From Gammaproteobacteria bacterium (GTDB lineage: Bacteria; Pseudomonadota; Gammaproteobacteria; Xanthomonadales; SZUA-36), in contig JAJFLA010000042.1 in NCBI GenBank assembly GCA_021772935.1, positions 38,375-102,374 of the forward strand: a DNA stretch of 64,000 nucleotides, written 5' to 3'. The stretch's first letter is position 1; each line of letters opens with the position of its first letter. The translations under genes were made by a program, and so were the position numbers. Shown here piece after piece: positions 17,142-26,441 of the stretch. Under the pieces are notes generated by a model, which saw nothing but the letters and a program-made list of their open reading frames with translations, did not search any database and was not told where the DNA came from.

Positions 17142-17612
17142 ATGCGTGCAAATTATAAAGTAGAACTATCTTCAGGAATTTTCCTACTGACGGGTATCGC
17201 AGCCTTGTTATGGCTGGCCACCGAAGCGACCGATTATGGCATGCAAGTTGGGGATGATACCTATGTGGTTACCGCCCGTTTTTCAAACGTCGCTGACCTG
17301 AAGGATCGGGCCCCCGTCAAAATCGGTGGTGTTACGGTAGGCCTGGTAGAGCGTATCACCCTCGACCCGATCACATTTGATGCAGTCGTTGAGATGAAAA
17401 TTGACCAGCGGTTTTCTGACATTCCCACCGACAGTAGTGCTTCTATTTTAACCAGCGGTATATTGGGTGATCGTTACATTGGTCTGGAACCGGGTGGTGC
17501 CTTGGAGGCACTGGTCGACGGCGACGATATTTTCATCACGCAGTCTGCTGTTGTGCTGGAAACATTGATCAGCAAATACCTGTTCAATAGCGACAATGGG
17601 GATAAAGAATGA
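17142..17612 (+). CDS. mlaD: MCE-domain phospholipid carrier subunit MlaD
   Basis: The 156-residue protein has one N-terminal membrane helix (SGIFLLTGIAALLWLAT) and a single MCE domain (VVTARFSNVADLKDRAPVKI followed by GGVTVGLVERITLD). MlaD forms a hexameric ring on the periplasmic face with a hydrophobic pore for phospholipid transfer. It is shorter than E. coli MlaD (183) mainly at the C terminus. It overlaps mlaC by 4 bp (ATGA at 17609-17612). Confidence 0.92.
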   Translation: MRANYKVELSSGIFLLTGIAALLWLATEATDYGMQVGDDTYVVTARFSNVADLKDRAPVKIGGVTVGLVERITLDPITFDAVVEMKIDQRFSDIPTDSSASILTSGILGDRYIGLEPGGALEALVDGDDIFITQSAVVLETLISKYLFNSDNGDKE

Positions 17613-18223
17613 GTATCCGGGTACTACTGTTAGCCATCGCTTGTCTTTTCTGCAATGGGCTTAATGCCCAGGCACAAGCAGATGACCCAGTTGCGTTGGT
17701 TGAAAGGACCACAGGTCGTATTTTTGCAAATGTAGCTGAAAACCTGGAGGAATACACGGCCAACCCGCAGGCTCTAAAAACACTGGTTCGCACAGACCTG
17801 ATGCCATTGCTGGATGTTAATTATGCGGCACGTCTGGTCCTGGGTCGTGCTGGCAGAGGTCTTGAAAAAGAAAAAATTGAAGAATTTGCAATTTGTATGA
17901 GCAGCTTGCTGGTCAATCGCTATTCCAAAGGCTTGCTCTATTTCAGTAGTGATATCAAGCTTCAAGTATTGCCACAGCGTGGCGAACTGAACGAAAAGGT
18001 CACACGAGTACGAACACGCGTAACACTGCCAAACGGTAAAGAAGCACCGGTAGATTACGCGTTTCATAAAACCCCCGAAGGTTGGAAGGCTTTTGATGTG
18101 ATCGTTGAGGGTATATCTTATATCACAACTTATCGAAACCAGATCATGCCGGATGTTCAGGCCAATGGAATAGATAGCGTTATCGCACGCCTGGGTACAG
18201 GTGATCTGGAGCTTTCTAACTAG
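17609..18223 (+). CDS. mlaC: Periplasmic phospholipid-binding protein MlaC
   Basis: A 204-residue protein with signal peptide (VLLLAIACLFCNGLNAQAQA) and the MlaC fold: LMPLLDVNYAARLVLG, the IEEFAICMSSLLVNRYSKG helix, and the C-terminal GWKAFDVIVEGISYITTYRN region. MlaC shuttles phospholipid through the periplasm between the outer-membrane MlaA complex and MlaFEDB. Its position between mlaD and mlaA fits. Confidence 0.92.
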   Translation: MSIRVLLLAIACLFCNGLNAQAQADDPVALVERTTGRIFANVAENLEEYTANPQALKTLVRTDLMPLLDVNYAARLVLGRAGRGLEKEKIEEFAICMSSLLVNRYSKGLLYFSSDIKLQVLPQRGELNEKVTRVRTRVTLPNGKEAPVDYAFHKTPEGWKAFDVIVEGISYITTYRNQIMPDVQANGIDSVIARLGTGDLELSN

Positions 18224-18257
18224 TGTACTGCATCGTAATTAATGGAGCTTTCAGACT

Positions 18258-19013
18258 ATGAAAAAACGACTTTCATTATTCAGCTTCATTTTTCTCAGCT
18301 TGCTGATAGCAGGGTGCGCGGGTACACAAAACCGCCATACCGATCCGGAAAATGATCCTTGGGAAGGCTTTAACCGCAAAATATATGCTTTCAATGACGG
18401 GCTGGATAAGGTCGTACGACCGGTCGCTGTGGGCTATGACAAAATCATGCCCGATCCGTTTCAGCGCGGCGTCGGCAATTTTTTTAGAAATATCGATACC
18501 CCGGTGACTTTTGTTAATCAGGTCCTGCAGGGGAAATTCAAACAAAGCGGTTCAAGCGTTGGTCGCTTTCTGGTCAATTCGACCATTGGCCTGTTGGGTT
18601 TTTTTGATGTTGCCACCAAAATGGGCCTGCCCTACTACGATGAGGATCTTGGCCAGACTCTGGCCGCTTGGGGCTATGAAAACAGCCGTTACCTGATGTT
18701 GCCAGTATTAGGTCCTTCCTCGGTCAGAGATGGTGTCGGTCGTTTTACCGACAGCTATTACCACCCGGTTGGTCGTGCTCTCCACGGCCGAGATATATAC
18801 GCTTACTGGATCGTCCGCGGCGTCGATCAAAGAGCCCGTTTCCTGGATCAGGATGAAGAATTCGAACAGGCTTACGACCCGTATGTGCTTTTGCGTGATG
18901 TCTGGCTGCAAAACCGGGAGTTCCAAGTCTATGACGGCGACCCGCCCATGACGGATTATGACCTTTACCTGGACGACTACGCCGAGGAAGAAGAACCCGA
19001 CTCAGAAGAATAG
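18258..19013 (+). CDS. mlaA: Outer-membrane lipoprotein MlaA (VacJ)
   Basis: A 251-residue lipoprotein with lipobox LIAGC, followed by the MlaA hallmark DPWEGFNRKIYAFND and FQRGVGNFFRNIDTPVTFVN, and VLGPSSVRDGVGRF. MlaA is a ring-shaped outer-membrane protein that removes misplaced phospholipid from the outer leaflet and hands it to MlaC. The acidic tail (DYAEEEEPDSEE) is common in the family. In E. coli it is encoded away from mlaFEDCB; here it closes the operon and no mlaB follows. Confidence 0.93.
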   Translation: MKKRLSLFSFIFLSLLIAGCAGTQNRHTDPENDPWEGFNRKIYAFNDGLDKVVRPVAVGYDKIMPDPFQRGVGNFFRNIDTPVTFVNQVLQGKFKQSGSSVGRFLVNSTIGLLGFFDVATKMGLPYYDEDLGQTLAAWGYENSRYLMLPVLGPSSVRDGVGRFTDSYYHPVGRALHGRDIYAYWIVRGVDQRARFLDQDEEFEQAYDPYVLLRDVWLQNREFQVYDGDPPMTDYDLYLDDYAEEEEPDSEE

Positions 19014-19110
19014 CTGTTTGGATTGACCTATAAATTGGCTTGTCATGTCCTACTGGGATAAGCTTCTGTTTCTGATGCTTCACCTATGAGCGAGCATCCG
19101 TTAGGGCAGA

Positions 19111-20913
19111 ATGCTTAAAAAAACCAAAATTATAATTCTGTTGGTACTACTCATGTTAGGCGGCTGCGAACAACCACCGCCCACAGACAGCGGGTTGCCA
19201 GCCAAAATATACAGACACGCCATGGATGGCGCGCCGGGTTCGCTTGACCCCGCTCAGGCAACATCACTGTATGCTAAATTTATTGTCGTCAACCTTTACG
19301 ATACCCTTTATCGTTACAAGTATCTTGCCCGCCCTTATCAAGTGCAACCCAACCTGGCCGTTGCCATGCCGGAAGTCTCGGAGGACGGTTTACAGCTGAC
19401 CATCCGGATAAAAAGGGGGGTTTATTTTATTGACGATCCGGTCTTTGAAGGTGGTATCGGCAGGGAAATTAAGGCCAAGGACTTTGTCTATTCCATCAAA
19501 CGGCATTTTGATCCCGCCACCCGTGCACAGGGCGCATGGTTATGGCAAAACCGAATTGAAGGCTTGGATCTTTGGAAAACAGAAGGGTCTGACTATGACA
19601 AGGAAGTCATCGGTCTGCGTGCCCTGGATGACTACACGGTGCAGATAACACTGAGTCGGCCATTCCCACAATTCGTGCATACATTGACGCAAGGCTATGC
19701 TGCCATTGTTTCCAGAGAAGCGGTAAGGAAATATGGGCAGATGTTATCCAACCACCCAGTGGGCTCCGGACCTTTCAGACTGGTTAGTCGTGATAGTGTG
19801 CGAGCGGTGCTGGCCAAAAACCATGGTTTTCGACAGGAACCATTTGACCTGACAGATGAGGGCTTTGACCCTGCAAAGCATGAAAAACTTGGCATACAAC
19901 AGCTGCAAGGCAAAAGCCCTCCATTTATTGATCAGCTGGAATTCGAGTTTATTACCGAAGATGCGGCCCGCTGGAATGCATTTTCGGCGGGGGAACTACA
20001 CTTCATTAAGGTTCCTGTAAGTCAGTTTGACAATGTTCTTAGCCAGCGCAGCCCACTGACGCTGAGCCCACAATACGATGGTATGTATCATTTCGAAGCA
20101 TCGCCGGAAGCTGGTTTCATCTATACCAACTTCAATATGGCTGACCCGCGCATTGGCTACCACCCTGACCAGGAGCAAAACCATCGCAACCATGCCTTAC
20201 GCTGCGCGATGGTTAAGGCCTTTGACTGGGAAAAAAGAAACGAGATTTTCTTTTACGATATTGGTCAGGTCTTTCCCGGGATCATCCCGCCTTCCGTACC
20301 CGAATACGATGCCGACAGCGATACCAGCTATGTTCAGCGCGACTTGAAGGGTGCCAGGGAACTGTTGCTGGCCAACGGCTATGATGAGACCACGCTGCCA
20401 ACACTCGAATACGGCTTTCCCAATAGCGTGACGGAACGGCAGATATTCGAACAATTCCGAAATTTCATGACGGACGCTGGCTACCCTGCAAGCAAGATCC
20501 GACCGCTGATATTCGCCACCTACGGTGATTACCAACGGGCATACTCTCAGGGCAAGGTGGCCTTGATCAACAGTAGTTGGACAATGGACTACCCTGATGT
20601 CGAGAACAACATGCAACTGTACTTCGGACCCAATGCTGCGCCAGGTTCCAATTCTGCCAGTTATAATAATCCAGACTACGACCGCTTATATAAAACCAGT
20701 GCAGTACTCAATGAATCACCCAGGCGCACGCAAATCTATCGCGAAATGAATCAATTATTGATGAATGATTGCGTAAGCATTACCGGGATTTCGAGAACTT
20801 TACTGTTTCTGTGGGACAAAGAAACCATCATGAAACCCGACCGTTCATTTCTCGGCGGTTACTTTATGCGTTTTGTTGACTTGGTGGATTCTGCTAGTTC
20901 CACAGCACCATGA
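19111..20913 (+). CDS. Peptide ABC transporter substrate-binding lipoprotein (SBP_bac_5)
   Basis: The 600-residue protein has a lipoprotein signal (LVLLMLGGCEQ) and the extracellular solute-binding family 5 fold (GAPGSLDPAQATSLYAKF, LAVAMPEVSEDGLQLTIRIK, HPVGSGPFRL, RCAMVKAFDWEKRNEIFF). It should bind short peptides or related compounds in the periplasm and feed the permeases encoded next. The gene overlaps the first permease gene by 4 bp. At 600 residues it is longer than DppA/OppA (about 540). The ligand cannot be predicted. Confidence 0.87.
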   Translation: MLKKTKIIILLVLLMLGGCEQPPPTDSGLPAKIYRHAMDGAPGSLDPAQATSLYAKFIVVNLYDTLYRYKYLARPYQVQPNLAVAMPEVSEDGLQLTIRIKRGVYFIDDPVFEGGIGREIKAKDFVYSIKRHFDPATRAQGAWLWQNRIEGLDLWKTEGSDYDKEVIGLRALDDYTVQITLSRPFPQFVHTLTQGYAAIVSREAVRKYGQMLSNHPVGSGPFRLVSRDSVRAVLAKNHGFRQEPFDLTDEGFDPAKHEKLGIQQLQGKSPPFIDQLEFEFITEDAARWNAFSAGELHFIKVPVSQFDNVLSQRSPLTLSPQYDGMYHFEASPEAGFIYTNFNMADPRIGYHPDQEQNHRNHALRCAMVKAFDWEKRNEIFFYDIGQVFPGIIPPSVPEYDADSDTSYVQRDLKGARELLLANGYDETTLPTLEYGFPNSVTERQIFEQFRNFMTDAGYPASKIRPLIFATYGDYQRAYSQGKVALINSSWTMDYPDVENNMQLYFGPNAAPGSNSASYNNPDYDRLYKTSAVLNESPRRTQIYREMNQLLMNDCVSITGISRTLLFLWDKETIMKPDRSFLGGYFMRFVDLVDSASSTAP

Positions 20914-21860
20914 GTGTTCCATACATCACCAGCAGGCTGTTGTATGGCATCCCGTTAATGCTCGGTGTGACATTTATCAGTTTTTTACTGATGGTCCATT
21001 TCGGTCCAGACAAGACCTATGAGTTGATTGGCAAAAACCCAACCGAGGAACAAATCAACGAAGTCCGGCAATCATTGGGCTACGACCAGCCCTTCCTGCT
21101 TCGCTATGGTAATTATGTCAAGGAGCTGTTGACGCTGGATCTGGGCTTGTCAGATTCCAGCGGTGAACCCGTTTCCTCGATCCTCATCAAGACCCTGCCT
21201 ATTTCGCTTGCGCTTGTCTTGCCAGGATTTGTACTGGGAAATTTACTCGGCATGGCACTCGGCTTACTGGCCGCCTGGTATCGTGGTAAATGGCTGGACA
21301 AACTGGTCATGAGTGCCTCGGTCGTGGGTATGAGTGTCAGTTTTCTCGTCATTATTATCAGCTTACAGATTTTGCTATGCACACCTTACGGTCTTAATTT
21401 ATTTCCTGTACGTGGTTGGCAGGTTCATGGTCTGGGGTCCTACTTTTATTATGTGACGGTACCAACCTTAGCGCTGGTGCTGGTAACACTGGGCTACAAC
21501 ACACGCTTTTACCGGGCAATCATGGCGGATGAAATAGAACGGGACCATATCCGTACTCTACGAGCATACGGCGCCGGGCCTGCCGAATTATTATTTAAAC
21601 ATGTTTTGAAAAACAGCCTGATCCCAGTGCTGACCCGAATCATGTTTTCGGTGCCGTTTGTGGTGGTATCAGGCAGCCTGCTGCTGGAAAGCTATTTCGG
21701 AATTCCAGGTATAGGTCTGGTGACCTTTAACGCGATTACCAGTGGTGATCAGCCCATACTCAAAGCGGTGGTTGGCCTGACTGGTGTGTTGTTTGTGCTG
21801 GCATTGACGATCAATGACATGCTCTACAGCGTAGTTGACCCAAGGGTCTCAAAATCATGA
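20910..21860 (+). CDS. Peptide ABC transporter permease, DppB/OppB-type
   Basis: A 316-residue permease with six transmembrane segments. The N-terminal SRLLYGIPLMLGVTFISFLL with GYDQPFLLRYGNYVKELL, and the EAA-like loop RTLRAYGAGPAELLFKHVLK with C-terminal LLESYFGIPGIGLVTFNAI, identify the first permease of peptide/nickel-type importers. It forms a heterodimer with the product of the next gene, which it overlaps by 4 bp. Confidence 0.9.
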   Translation: MSVPYITSRLLYGIPLMLGVTFISFLLMVHFGPDKTYELIGKNPTEEQINEVRQSLGYDQPFLLRYGNYVKELLTLDLGLSDSSGEPVSSILIKTLPISLALVLPGFVLGNLLGMALGLLAAWYRGKWLDKLVMSASVVGMSVSFLVIIISLQILLCTPYGLNLFPVRGWQVHGLGSYFYYVTVPTLALVLVTLGYNTRFYRAIMADEIERDHIRTLRAYGAGPAELLFKHVLKNSLIPVLTRIMFSVPFVVVSGSLLLESYFGIPGIGLVTFNAITSGDQPILKAVVGLTGVLFVLALTINDMLYSVVDPRVSKS

Positions 21861-22696
21861 TGGGGGGCGCGTGGCGGCGACTAAAGTCTGACCGTTATGG
21901 CATGACTGGCTTGTTTATCGTGATAGTTTTTTCCATGGTCGCAGTGTGCGTCTGGAGCGGTCTACTGGGTCAGGGTTGGTCAGACGTCAGCGGCAACCGC
22001 TGGGAAAGTGTTAGTACCACGCATTGGTTTGGCACCAACCTGCTCGGCCAGGACATCCTGCAACGTACACTTTTTGGCACAGCGACTGCGTTTGAAGTAG
22101 GCTTACTCGTGACCTTTTGTTCCACCCTATTAGGTACTGTAATGGGGGCGCTGGCTGGCTGGTACAGTCATGGCTGGCTGGATGAAGTTATTTTGTGGCT
22201 CAAGGGCGTATTGGATTCAATTCCGTTTTATCTGTTTGCGGCAGCCGTTGCATTTGCATTGCAAGGCATTCCCTGGGCCATGCACCTGGCTATGATTATT
22301 ACTTTCTGGACCACAACCGCTCGCATCATCCGAGGTGAAGTCATGCGAATAAAGCAGCGGGAATTCATTGAGGCTGCTCGTGCGATCGGCTTGCCATCTA
22401 TAAAAATCATATTTCGCCATGTGCTACCAAACACATTTCACGTTTTACTGGTGCAGGCCTCTATTGTATTTGTAGCCGCTATCAATACCGAGGTCATATT
22501 GAGTTTTCTTGGTCTTGGCATTCAGGATGGAGTGAGCTGGGGTCTGATGTTGGCTGAAAGTTCACAAGAGGTACTGGCCGGTCATTTCGGAAATTTTGTC
22601 GCCGCAGGCACCTCACTGTTTGTTTTACTCATGGGTTTTAACCTGCTGGCCGATGCCCTACAGGATGCACTGGACAGCCGCAGGGCTACCGCATGA
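21857..22696 (+). CDS. Peptide ABC transporter permease, DppC/OppC-type
   Basis: A 279-residue permease with THWFGTNLLGQDILQRTLFG at the N terminus, as usual for DppC-type subunits, and the EAA loop FIEAARAIGLPSIKIIFRHV. It pairs with the preceding permease in the inner membrane. Four-base overlaps on both sides show tight operon structure. Confidence 0.9.
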   Translation: MMGGAWRRLKSDRYGMTGLFIVIVFSMVAVCVWSGLLGQGWSDVSGNRWESVSTTHWFGTNLLGQDILQRTLFGTATAFEVGLLVTFCSTLLGTVMGALAGWYSHGWLDEVILWLKGVLDSIPFYLFAAAVAFALQGIPWAMHLAMIITFWTTTARIIRGEVMRIKQREFIEAARAIGLPSIKIIFRHVLPNTFHVLLVQASIVFVAAINTEVILSFLGLGIQDGVSWGLMLAESSQEVLAGHFGNFVAAGTSLFVLLMGFNLLADALQDALDSRRATA

Positions 22697-23664
22697 GTTG
22701 CCACGCCCTTAAAGTCAATGACCTCAGCGTCTGGTTTGAGACCGATTCTGGCCGCCGACAGGTTGTAGACCATATTAGTTTCAGTATCAACGCAGGAGAA
22801 TCTACTGGGCTGGTAGGCGAATCCGGCTGCGGGAAAACCATGACAGCACTCGCCATATTGGGTCTGCTGCCGACATCTGGTGTGGGTGTCAGTGCCGCCA
22901 GTATTGAAATTAACGGCAAGGATATTTCCTCACTGAATGCGGCACAAAGACGTGCTGTTCTTGGCCGTGATATTGCCATGATTTTCCAACAACCCGGCAC
23001 CGCACTTGATCCTGTATTTACAATAGGACACCAAATCAGTGCCGTGTACCGGCGCCATTTTGGTGGCAGCAAAAAACATCTCTGGCAGATCATGCTCGAC
23101 TCACTTGAGGCTGTCGGTTTTAGTCGGGCTGAAAAGATCGCCAGCGCCTACCCACATCAACTATCCGGCGGCATGCGCCAACTGGCCATGATCGCCATGG
23201 CGACGGTGTGTAATCCGGTTGTAATCATCGCAGATGAATCAACCACAGCACTGGATAACAGTACCAAGTCATTGATTTTAAAACAACTAGAACGGCTGCA
23301 GTTACAGCATAAAACTGCCATTTTACTCATCAGCCATGACCTGGCTATGGTGCGACAAAGTTGCCGCAATGTGTTGGTAATGTATTGTGGCCGTCTACTC
23401 GAAAGAACAGATTGCCAAAGCCTGTATTCCCATGCCCAGCACCCCTACAGTGCGGGGTTGTTGTCATGCATACCTCAGGTTAGCGCCAACCGACCACCCC
23501 GCATCAGTGCGATCCCGGGCCAGGTGCCTTCGGCGACGGACTTACCGTCAGGTTGTCACTTTGCCCCCCGGTGTATAAGGGTGAAACCTCAATGTCAGCA
23601 ATCAGTTCCACATTTTGATTCTGAAGATGACAGAGCTGTAGCTTGTTTCAGGCCCCTGTCATGA
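22693..23664 (+). CDS. Peptide ABC transporter ATP-binding protein, DppD/OppD-type
   Basis: The 323-residue ATPase has Walker A GESGCGKT, a Q-loop IFQQPGTALDP, signature LSGGMRQLAMIAMA and a Walker B strand VVIIADESTTALD. The C terminus carries the oligopeptide-transporter extension with a Cys cluster (GCHFAPRCIRVKPQC), which in some relatives binds an iron-sulfur cluster. A slightly unusual point is Asp-Glu-Ser instead of Asp-Glu-Pro after Walker B. It energises uptake together with the next gene product. Confidence 0.9.
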   Translation: MSCHALKVNDLSVWFETDSGRRQVVDHISFSINAGESTGLVGESGCGKTMTALAILGLLPTSGVGVSAASIEINGKDISSLNAAQRRAVLGRDIAMIFQQPGTALDPVFTIGHQISAVYRRHFGGSKKHLWQIMLDSLEAVGFSRAEKIASAYPHQLSGGMRQLAMIAMATVCNPVVIIADESTTALDNSTKSLILKQLERLQLQHKTAILLISHDLAMVRQSCRNVLVMYCGRLLERTDCQSLYSHAQHPYSAGLLSCIPQVSANRPPRISAIPGQVPSATDLPSGCHFAPRCIRVKPQCQQSVPHFDSEDDRAVACFRPLS

Positions 23665-24665
23665 GTACACCTACACCACCAACCAAGCCACCACTGCTTG
23701 AAGTACGCAATTTATCCTTGAGTTTCCACCAGCAGGAACAGGTAGCCATAGACCGGGTCAGTTTCAGCATCACCGCAGGCAGCACACTTGGCCTGGTCGG
23801 GGCGTCAGGAGCAGGAAAAAGCAGTATTGCGCGTGCCATCATGCGTCTGATCAAGCCCGATAGTGGTGAAATTCTGTTCAAGGGCAAAAATATTTTCATG
23901 ATGAATTCGCAGCAAATGATGGCAACCCGCCAACGCATGCAACTTGTCTTTCAGGAACCTTTCACCTCTCTCAGTCCCCGGCGTACGATCGAACAAAGCC
24001 TATTGGAACCACTGCAGCATTTTGCCATTGGTGATACAAACTCCAGACAGGAAAAGACCAGGCAGATTATACAAACTGTCGGACTCGACCATGATGTCCT
24101 GCGACGATACCCGCACCAACTCTCCAGCGGGCAGCAGCAGCGTATTGCTATCGCAAGAGCACTGATTACCAGCCCGGACCTATTGATTGCGGACGAAGCA
24201 GTTGCTTCATTGGATGTATCCATACAGGCACAAATCATCCAATTAATACAGTCTCTGCAAGAGGAACTTGGTATAACTTTGCTGTTTATTTCACATGATT
24301 TGGCCGTGATCCGACAAATTGCGAATGATGTAGCCGTGATGTACCAGGGTCAGTTGCTGGAGCAATCTCCTGCAGACACTTTTTTCAGCAAACCAAACCA
24401 CCCTTACAGCAAAACCTTGTTGTCTTTCACCAACAACAAAGCACCGACATCATTACCGGTTGAAAACTGGCGTCTGGATCGCGGGCGCACAACAGCTGAA
24501 ACCACATCAAATTGTGTCTTTGCCCGTAGTTGTCAGGTCAAAATGCCCATCTGCGATCAGCTTGAGCCCGCCAGTCACCAAATCCAATATAGAAATCAAC
24601 ACCCTTTGGGGCCACATTACGTAAAATGCCACCTTTATGAAGAAGTGAATACCAATGACACATGA
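23661..24665 (+). CDS. Peptide ABC transporter ATP-binding protein, DppF/OppF-type
   Basis: Starting at the ATG that overlaps the previous stop (ATGA, 23661-23664), the product has 334 residues. Walker A is GASGAGKSS, the Q-loop VFQEPFTSLSP, the signature LSSGQQQRIAIARAL and Walker B LLIADEAVASLD (Ala in place of the usual Pro). The C-terminal NCVFARSCQVKMPIC is the Cys-containing oligopeptide extension. It completes a five-gene peptide importer. Both ATPases deviate from Pro at the position after the Walker B Glu. Confidence 0.9.
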   Translation: MSTPTPPTKPPLLEVRNLSLSFHQQEQVAIDRVSFSITAGSTLGLVGASGAGKSSIARAIMRLIKPDSGEILFKGKNIFMMNSQQMMATRQRMQLVFQEPFTSLSPRRTIEQSLLEPLQHFAIGDTNSRQEKTRQIIQTVGLDHDVLRRYPHQLSSGQQQRIAIARALITSPDLLIADEAVASLDVSIQAQIIQLIQSLQEELGITLLFISHDLAVIRQIANDVAVMYQGQLLEQSPADTFFSKPNHPYSKTLLSFTNNKAPTSLPVENWRLDRGRTTAETTSNCVFARSCQVKMPICDQLEPASHQIQYRNQHPLGPHYVKCHLYEEVNTNDT

Positions 24666-25137
24666 GAAGTATATTGACAAGAAACACCTAAGGTTTGCTT
24701 TGGTGATATTAGTGGTCGTGCTTTGCACCGCTTGCGGAGCGAAAATCATACGCGGCGCATCACCTTTGATGCGATTAAATGAACTAAGCCATCAAAACAA
24801 CAGCATTACGCTAAAACTGAGCATGCGTAACCTCAATGGGCTTGCGCTTGATGTCCAGAACATTGACCTCAGTCTTACCATGAATAGCGACCACTCACTA
24901 ACCTACAAGGGCTCTGTCGACACTAACATTGCTGCCAATGGCACCGAAACATGGTCAGTGGACATTGTCGAAAGTAAGAGCAACCGCGAACTGCTGAATA
25001 CACTGCAAAACGGTGACATCAAGAGCCTTCCTTACACTTTAAAGGGTTCAATCACTACCCTGGGCGATGGCACCATGCGCTTTGAGCATGAAGGTCATCT
25101 CTACCCTCTTCCTGGACGACCGGGACATTTCCGCTAA
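24655..25137 (+). CDS. LEA14-like (WHy domain) lipoprotein
   Basis: A 160-residue protein whose start overlaps the end of the transporter gene by 11 bp. The signal peptide ends in the lipobox LCTAC. The mature part has alternating beta strands (NNSITLKLSMRNLNGLALDV, IDLSLTMNS, AANGTETWSVDI) as in LEA type 2/WHy domains, known from desiccation-related plant proteins and from small bacterial lipoproteins of unknown function. It may be co-transcribed with the peptide importer. Confidence 0.7.
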   Translation: MTHEKYIDKKHLRFALVILVVVLCTACGAKIIRGASPLMRLNELSHQNNSITLKLSMRNLNGLALDVQNIDLSLTMNSDHSLTYKGSVDTNIAANGTETWSVDIVESKSNRELLNTLQNGDIKSLPYTLKGSITTLGDGTMRFEHEGHLYPLPGRPGHFR

Positions 25138-25215
25138 TGACTATCCTGACTGCTGGGCCTAAACCAGCACAAAAGTTAATCTGTAAACAGAATCAATCAA
25201 CCGCAGGAGTTGGCC

Positions 25216-25779
25216 ATGTCTTTACATATTAGTTTTGAGCTCAGCCAGTCCGATCTGGAACATTTTTGCGATGTCATGCTACGTGCCCGTGAAAATGCCA
25301 AAGGCTATTCTCAACAACAAGTTATTGATCGCGCCGAAAAGTTGATGAGACAGGTCAACCAGTCTGATGCAACCGATTTTATCCGTGACCGCATGTACCA
25401 ATTAGAAACATTGATCGGCATGGTTGTAGACAAGGGCTGGAACATGATGGAAGACGACCGTGAACGGGTGCTCGCTGCAATGTCTTATTTTTCCGAACCA
25501 GAAGACCTTATACCTGATGATATTCCTGGGCTCGGATTTTTAGACGATGCCATCATGATCGAAATTGTCTGCAAAGAACTTGAACACGAAATCCAGGCTT
25601 ACCGGGAATTTGTAGTCTTCCGCGCCACCGAAGCCAGCCGTCGCGGAGAAGATGCACTGACACTACAGCGGTCTGACTGGCTAGACGAGCGACGCCAGCA
25701 ATTACATTCACGTATGCGCCGAAGACGCAAAGGTAGAACCGGCGCTAACAAAACCAAGTCACCATTTTCTTTACTTTGA
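25216..25779 (+). CDS. YkvA-like DUF1232 domain protein
   Basis: The ATG at 25216, 7 bp after GCAGGAG, gives 187 residues. The central motif DLIPDDIPGLGFLDDAIMIE is the signature of the DUF1232/YkvA family. The N-terminal half is helical (a possible coiled coil around 20-60), and the C terminus is very basic (RRQQLHSRMRRRRKGR), suggesting contact with nucleic acid or with acidic lipids. Function unknown. Confidence 0.7.
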   Translation: MSLHISFELSQSDLEHFCDVMLRARENAKGYSQQQVIDRAEKLMRQVNQSDATDFIRDRMYQLETLIGMVVDKGWNMMEDDRERVLAAMSYFSEPEDLIPDDIPGLGFLDDAIMIEIVCKELEHEIQAYREFVVFRATEASRRGEDALTLQRSDWLDERRQQLHSRMRRRRKGRTGANKTKSPFSLL

Positions 25780-25904
25780 CAGGCTTTCTGTAATGGTCCT
25801 AGTGTATGCAACCCTTGGGAAGAACTAGCCATTCCCTGCGGTCTGCGCCTTGTCTTGGAACATCATGGTAGCTCTGAACCCTACAATACACGCGTGACAC
25901 TACA

Positions 25905-26381
25905 CTAGATTTGCATCGGCACATGCTGGATTCCATCTTCAAGGAATTCATCCCCACAAACCTGGAAACCCAGAGACTGATAAAATTCCTTTAGGTAGGT
26001 CTGTGCAGCCAAATATACCTTACAAGACGGATAATCCTGCTGTACCTTTTCGATCGCCCTGAGCATCATACTCCTGGCAATGCCATGCTTACGCCAAGAT
26101 GACGACACCGCAACACGCCCAATCCTGACACAGGCCTGCTGCCCGGCAGGCGGCAACACACGTAAACACGCAATAACCACCTTTCCTTCTGTCACCAGCA
26201 GATGCTGGGCCGCTTTGTCCAGACCATCCAATTCCTGGTAAATGCAGTTTTGTTCAATTACGAATATTGCCTCCCTCAGGGCGAGCATGTCATACAGTAA
26301 GCGTGGCTTCATTTCGTCCAACACATACCAGCGCCATCGTAGATCTGAATCTACTGGTTGCTGTTGTTTACCATTTTTCAT
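25905..26381 (-). CDS. elaA: ElaA-type GNAT acetyltransferase
   Basis: The 158-residue protein matches ElaA: LYDMLALREAIFVIEQNC with YQELDGLDKAAQHL, then IGRVAVSSSWRKHGIARSMM, which contains the acetyl-CoA-binding R/Q-x-x-G-x-G/A loop (RKHGIA), and a C-terminal FYQSLGFQVCGDEFLEDGI. Substrates of ElaA are not known. It is convergent with the DUF1232 gene and divergent from the next gene. Confidence 0.85.
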   Translation of the reverse strand: MKNGKQQQPVDSDLRWRWYVLDEMKPRLLYDMLALREAIFVIEQNCIYQELDGLDKAAQHLLVTEGKVVIACLRVLPPAGQQACVRIGRVAVSSSWRKHGIARSMMLRAIEKVQQDYPSCKVYLAAQTYLKEFYQSLGFQVCGDEFLEDGIQHVPMQI

Positions 26382-26441
26382 ACCCGGATTATCACTTACA
26401 ATGAGGCTTAAAGTACAAATGAATCAGGAAGATCACAGCAT

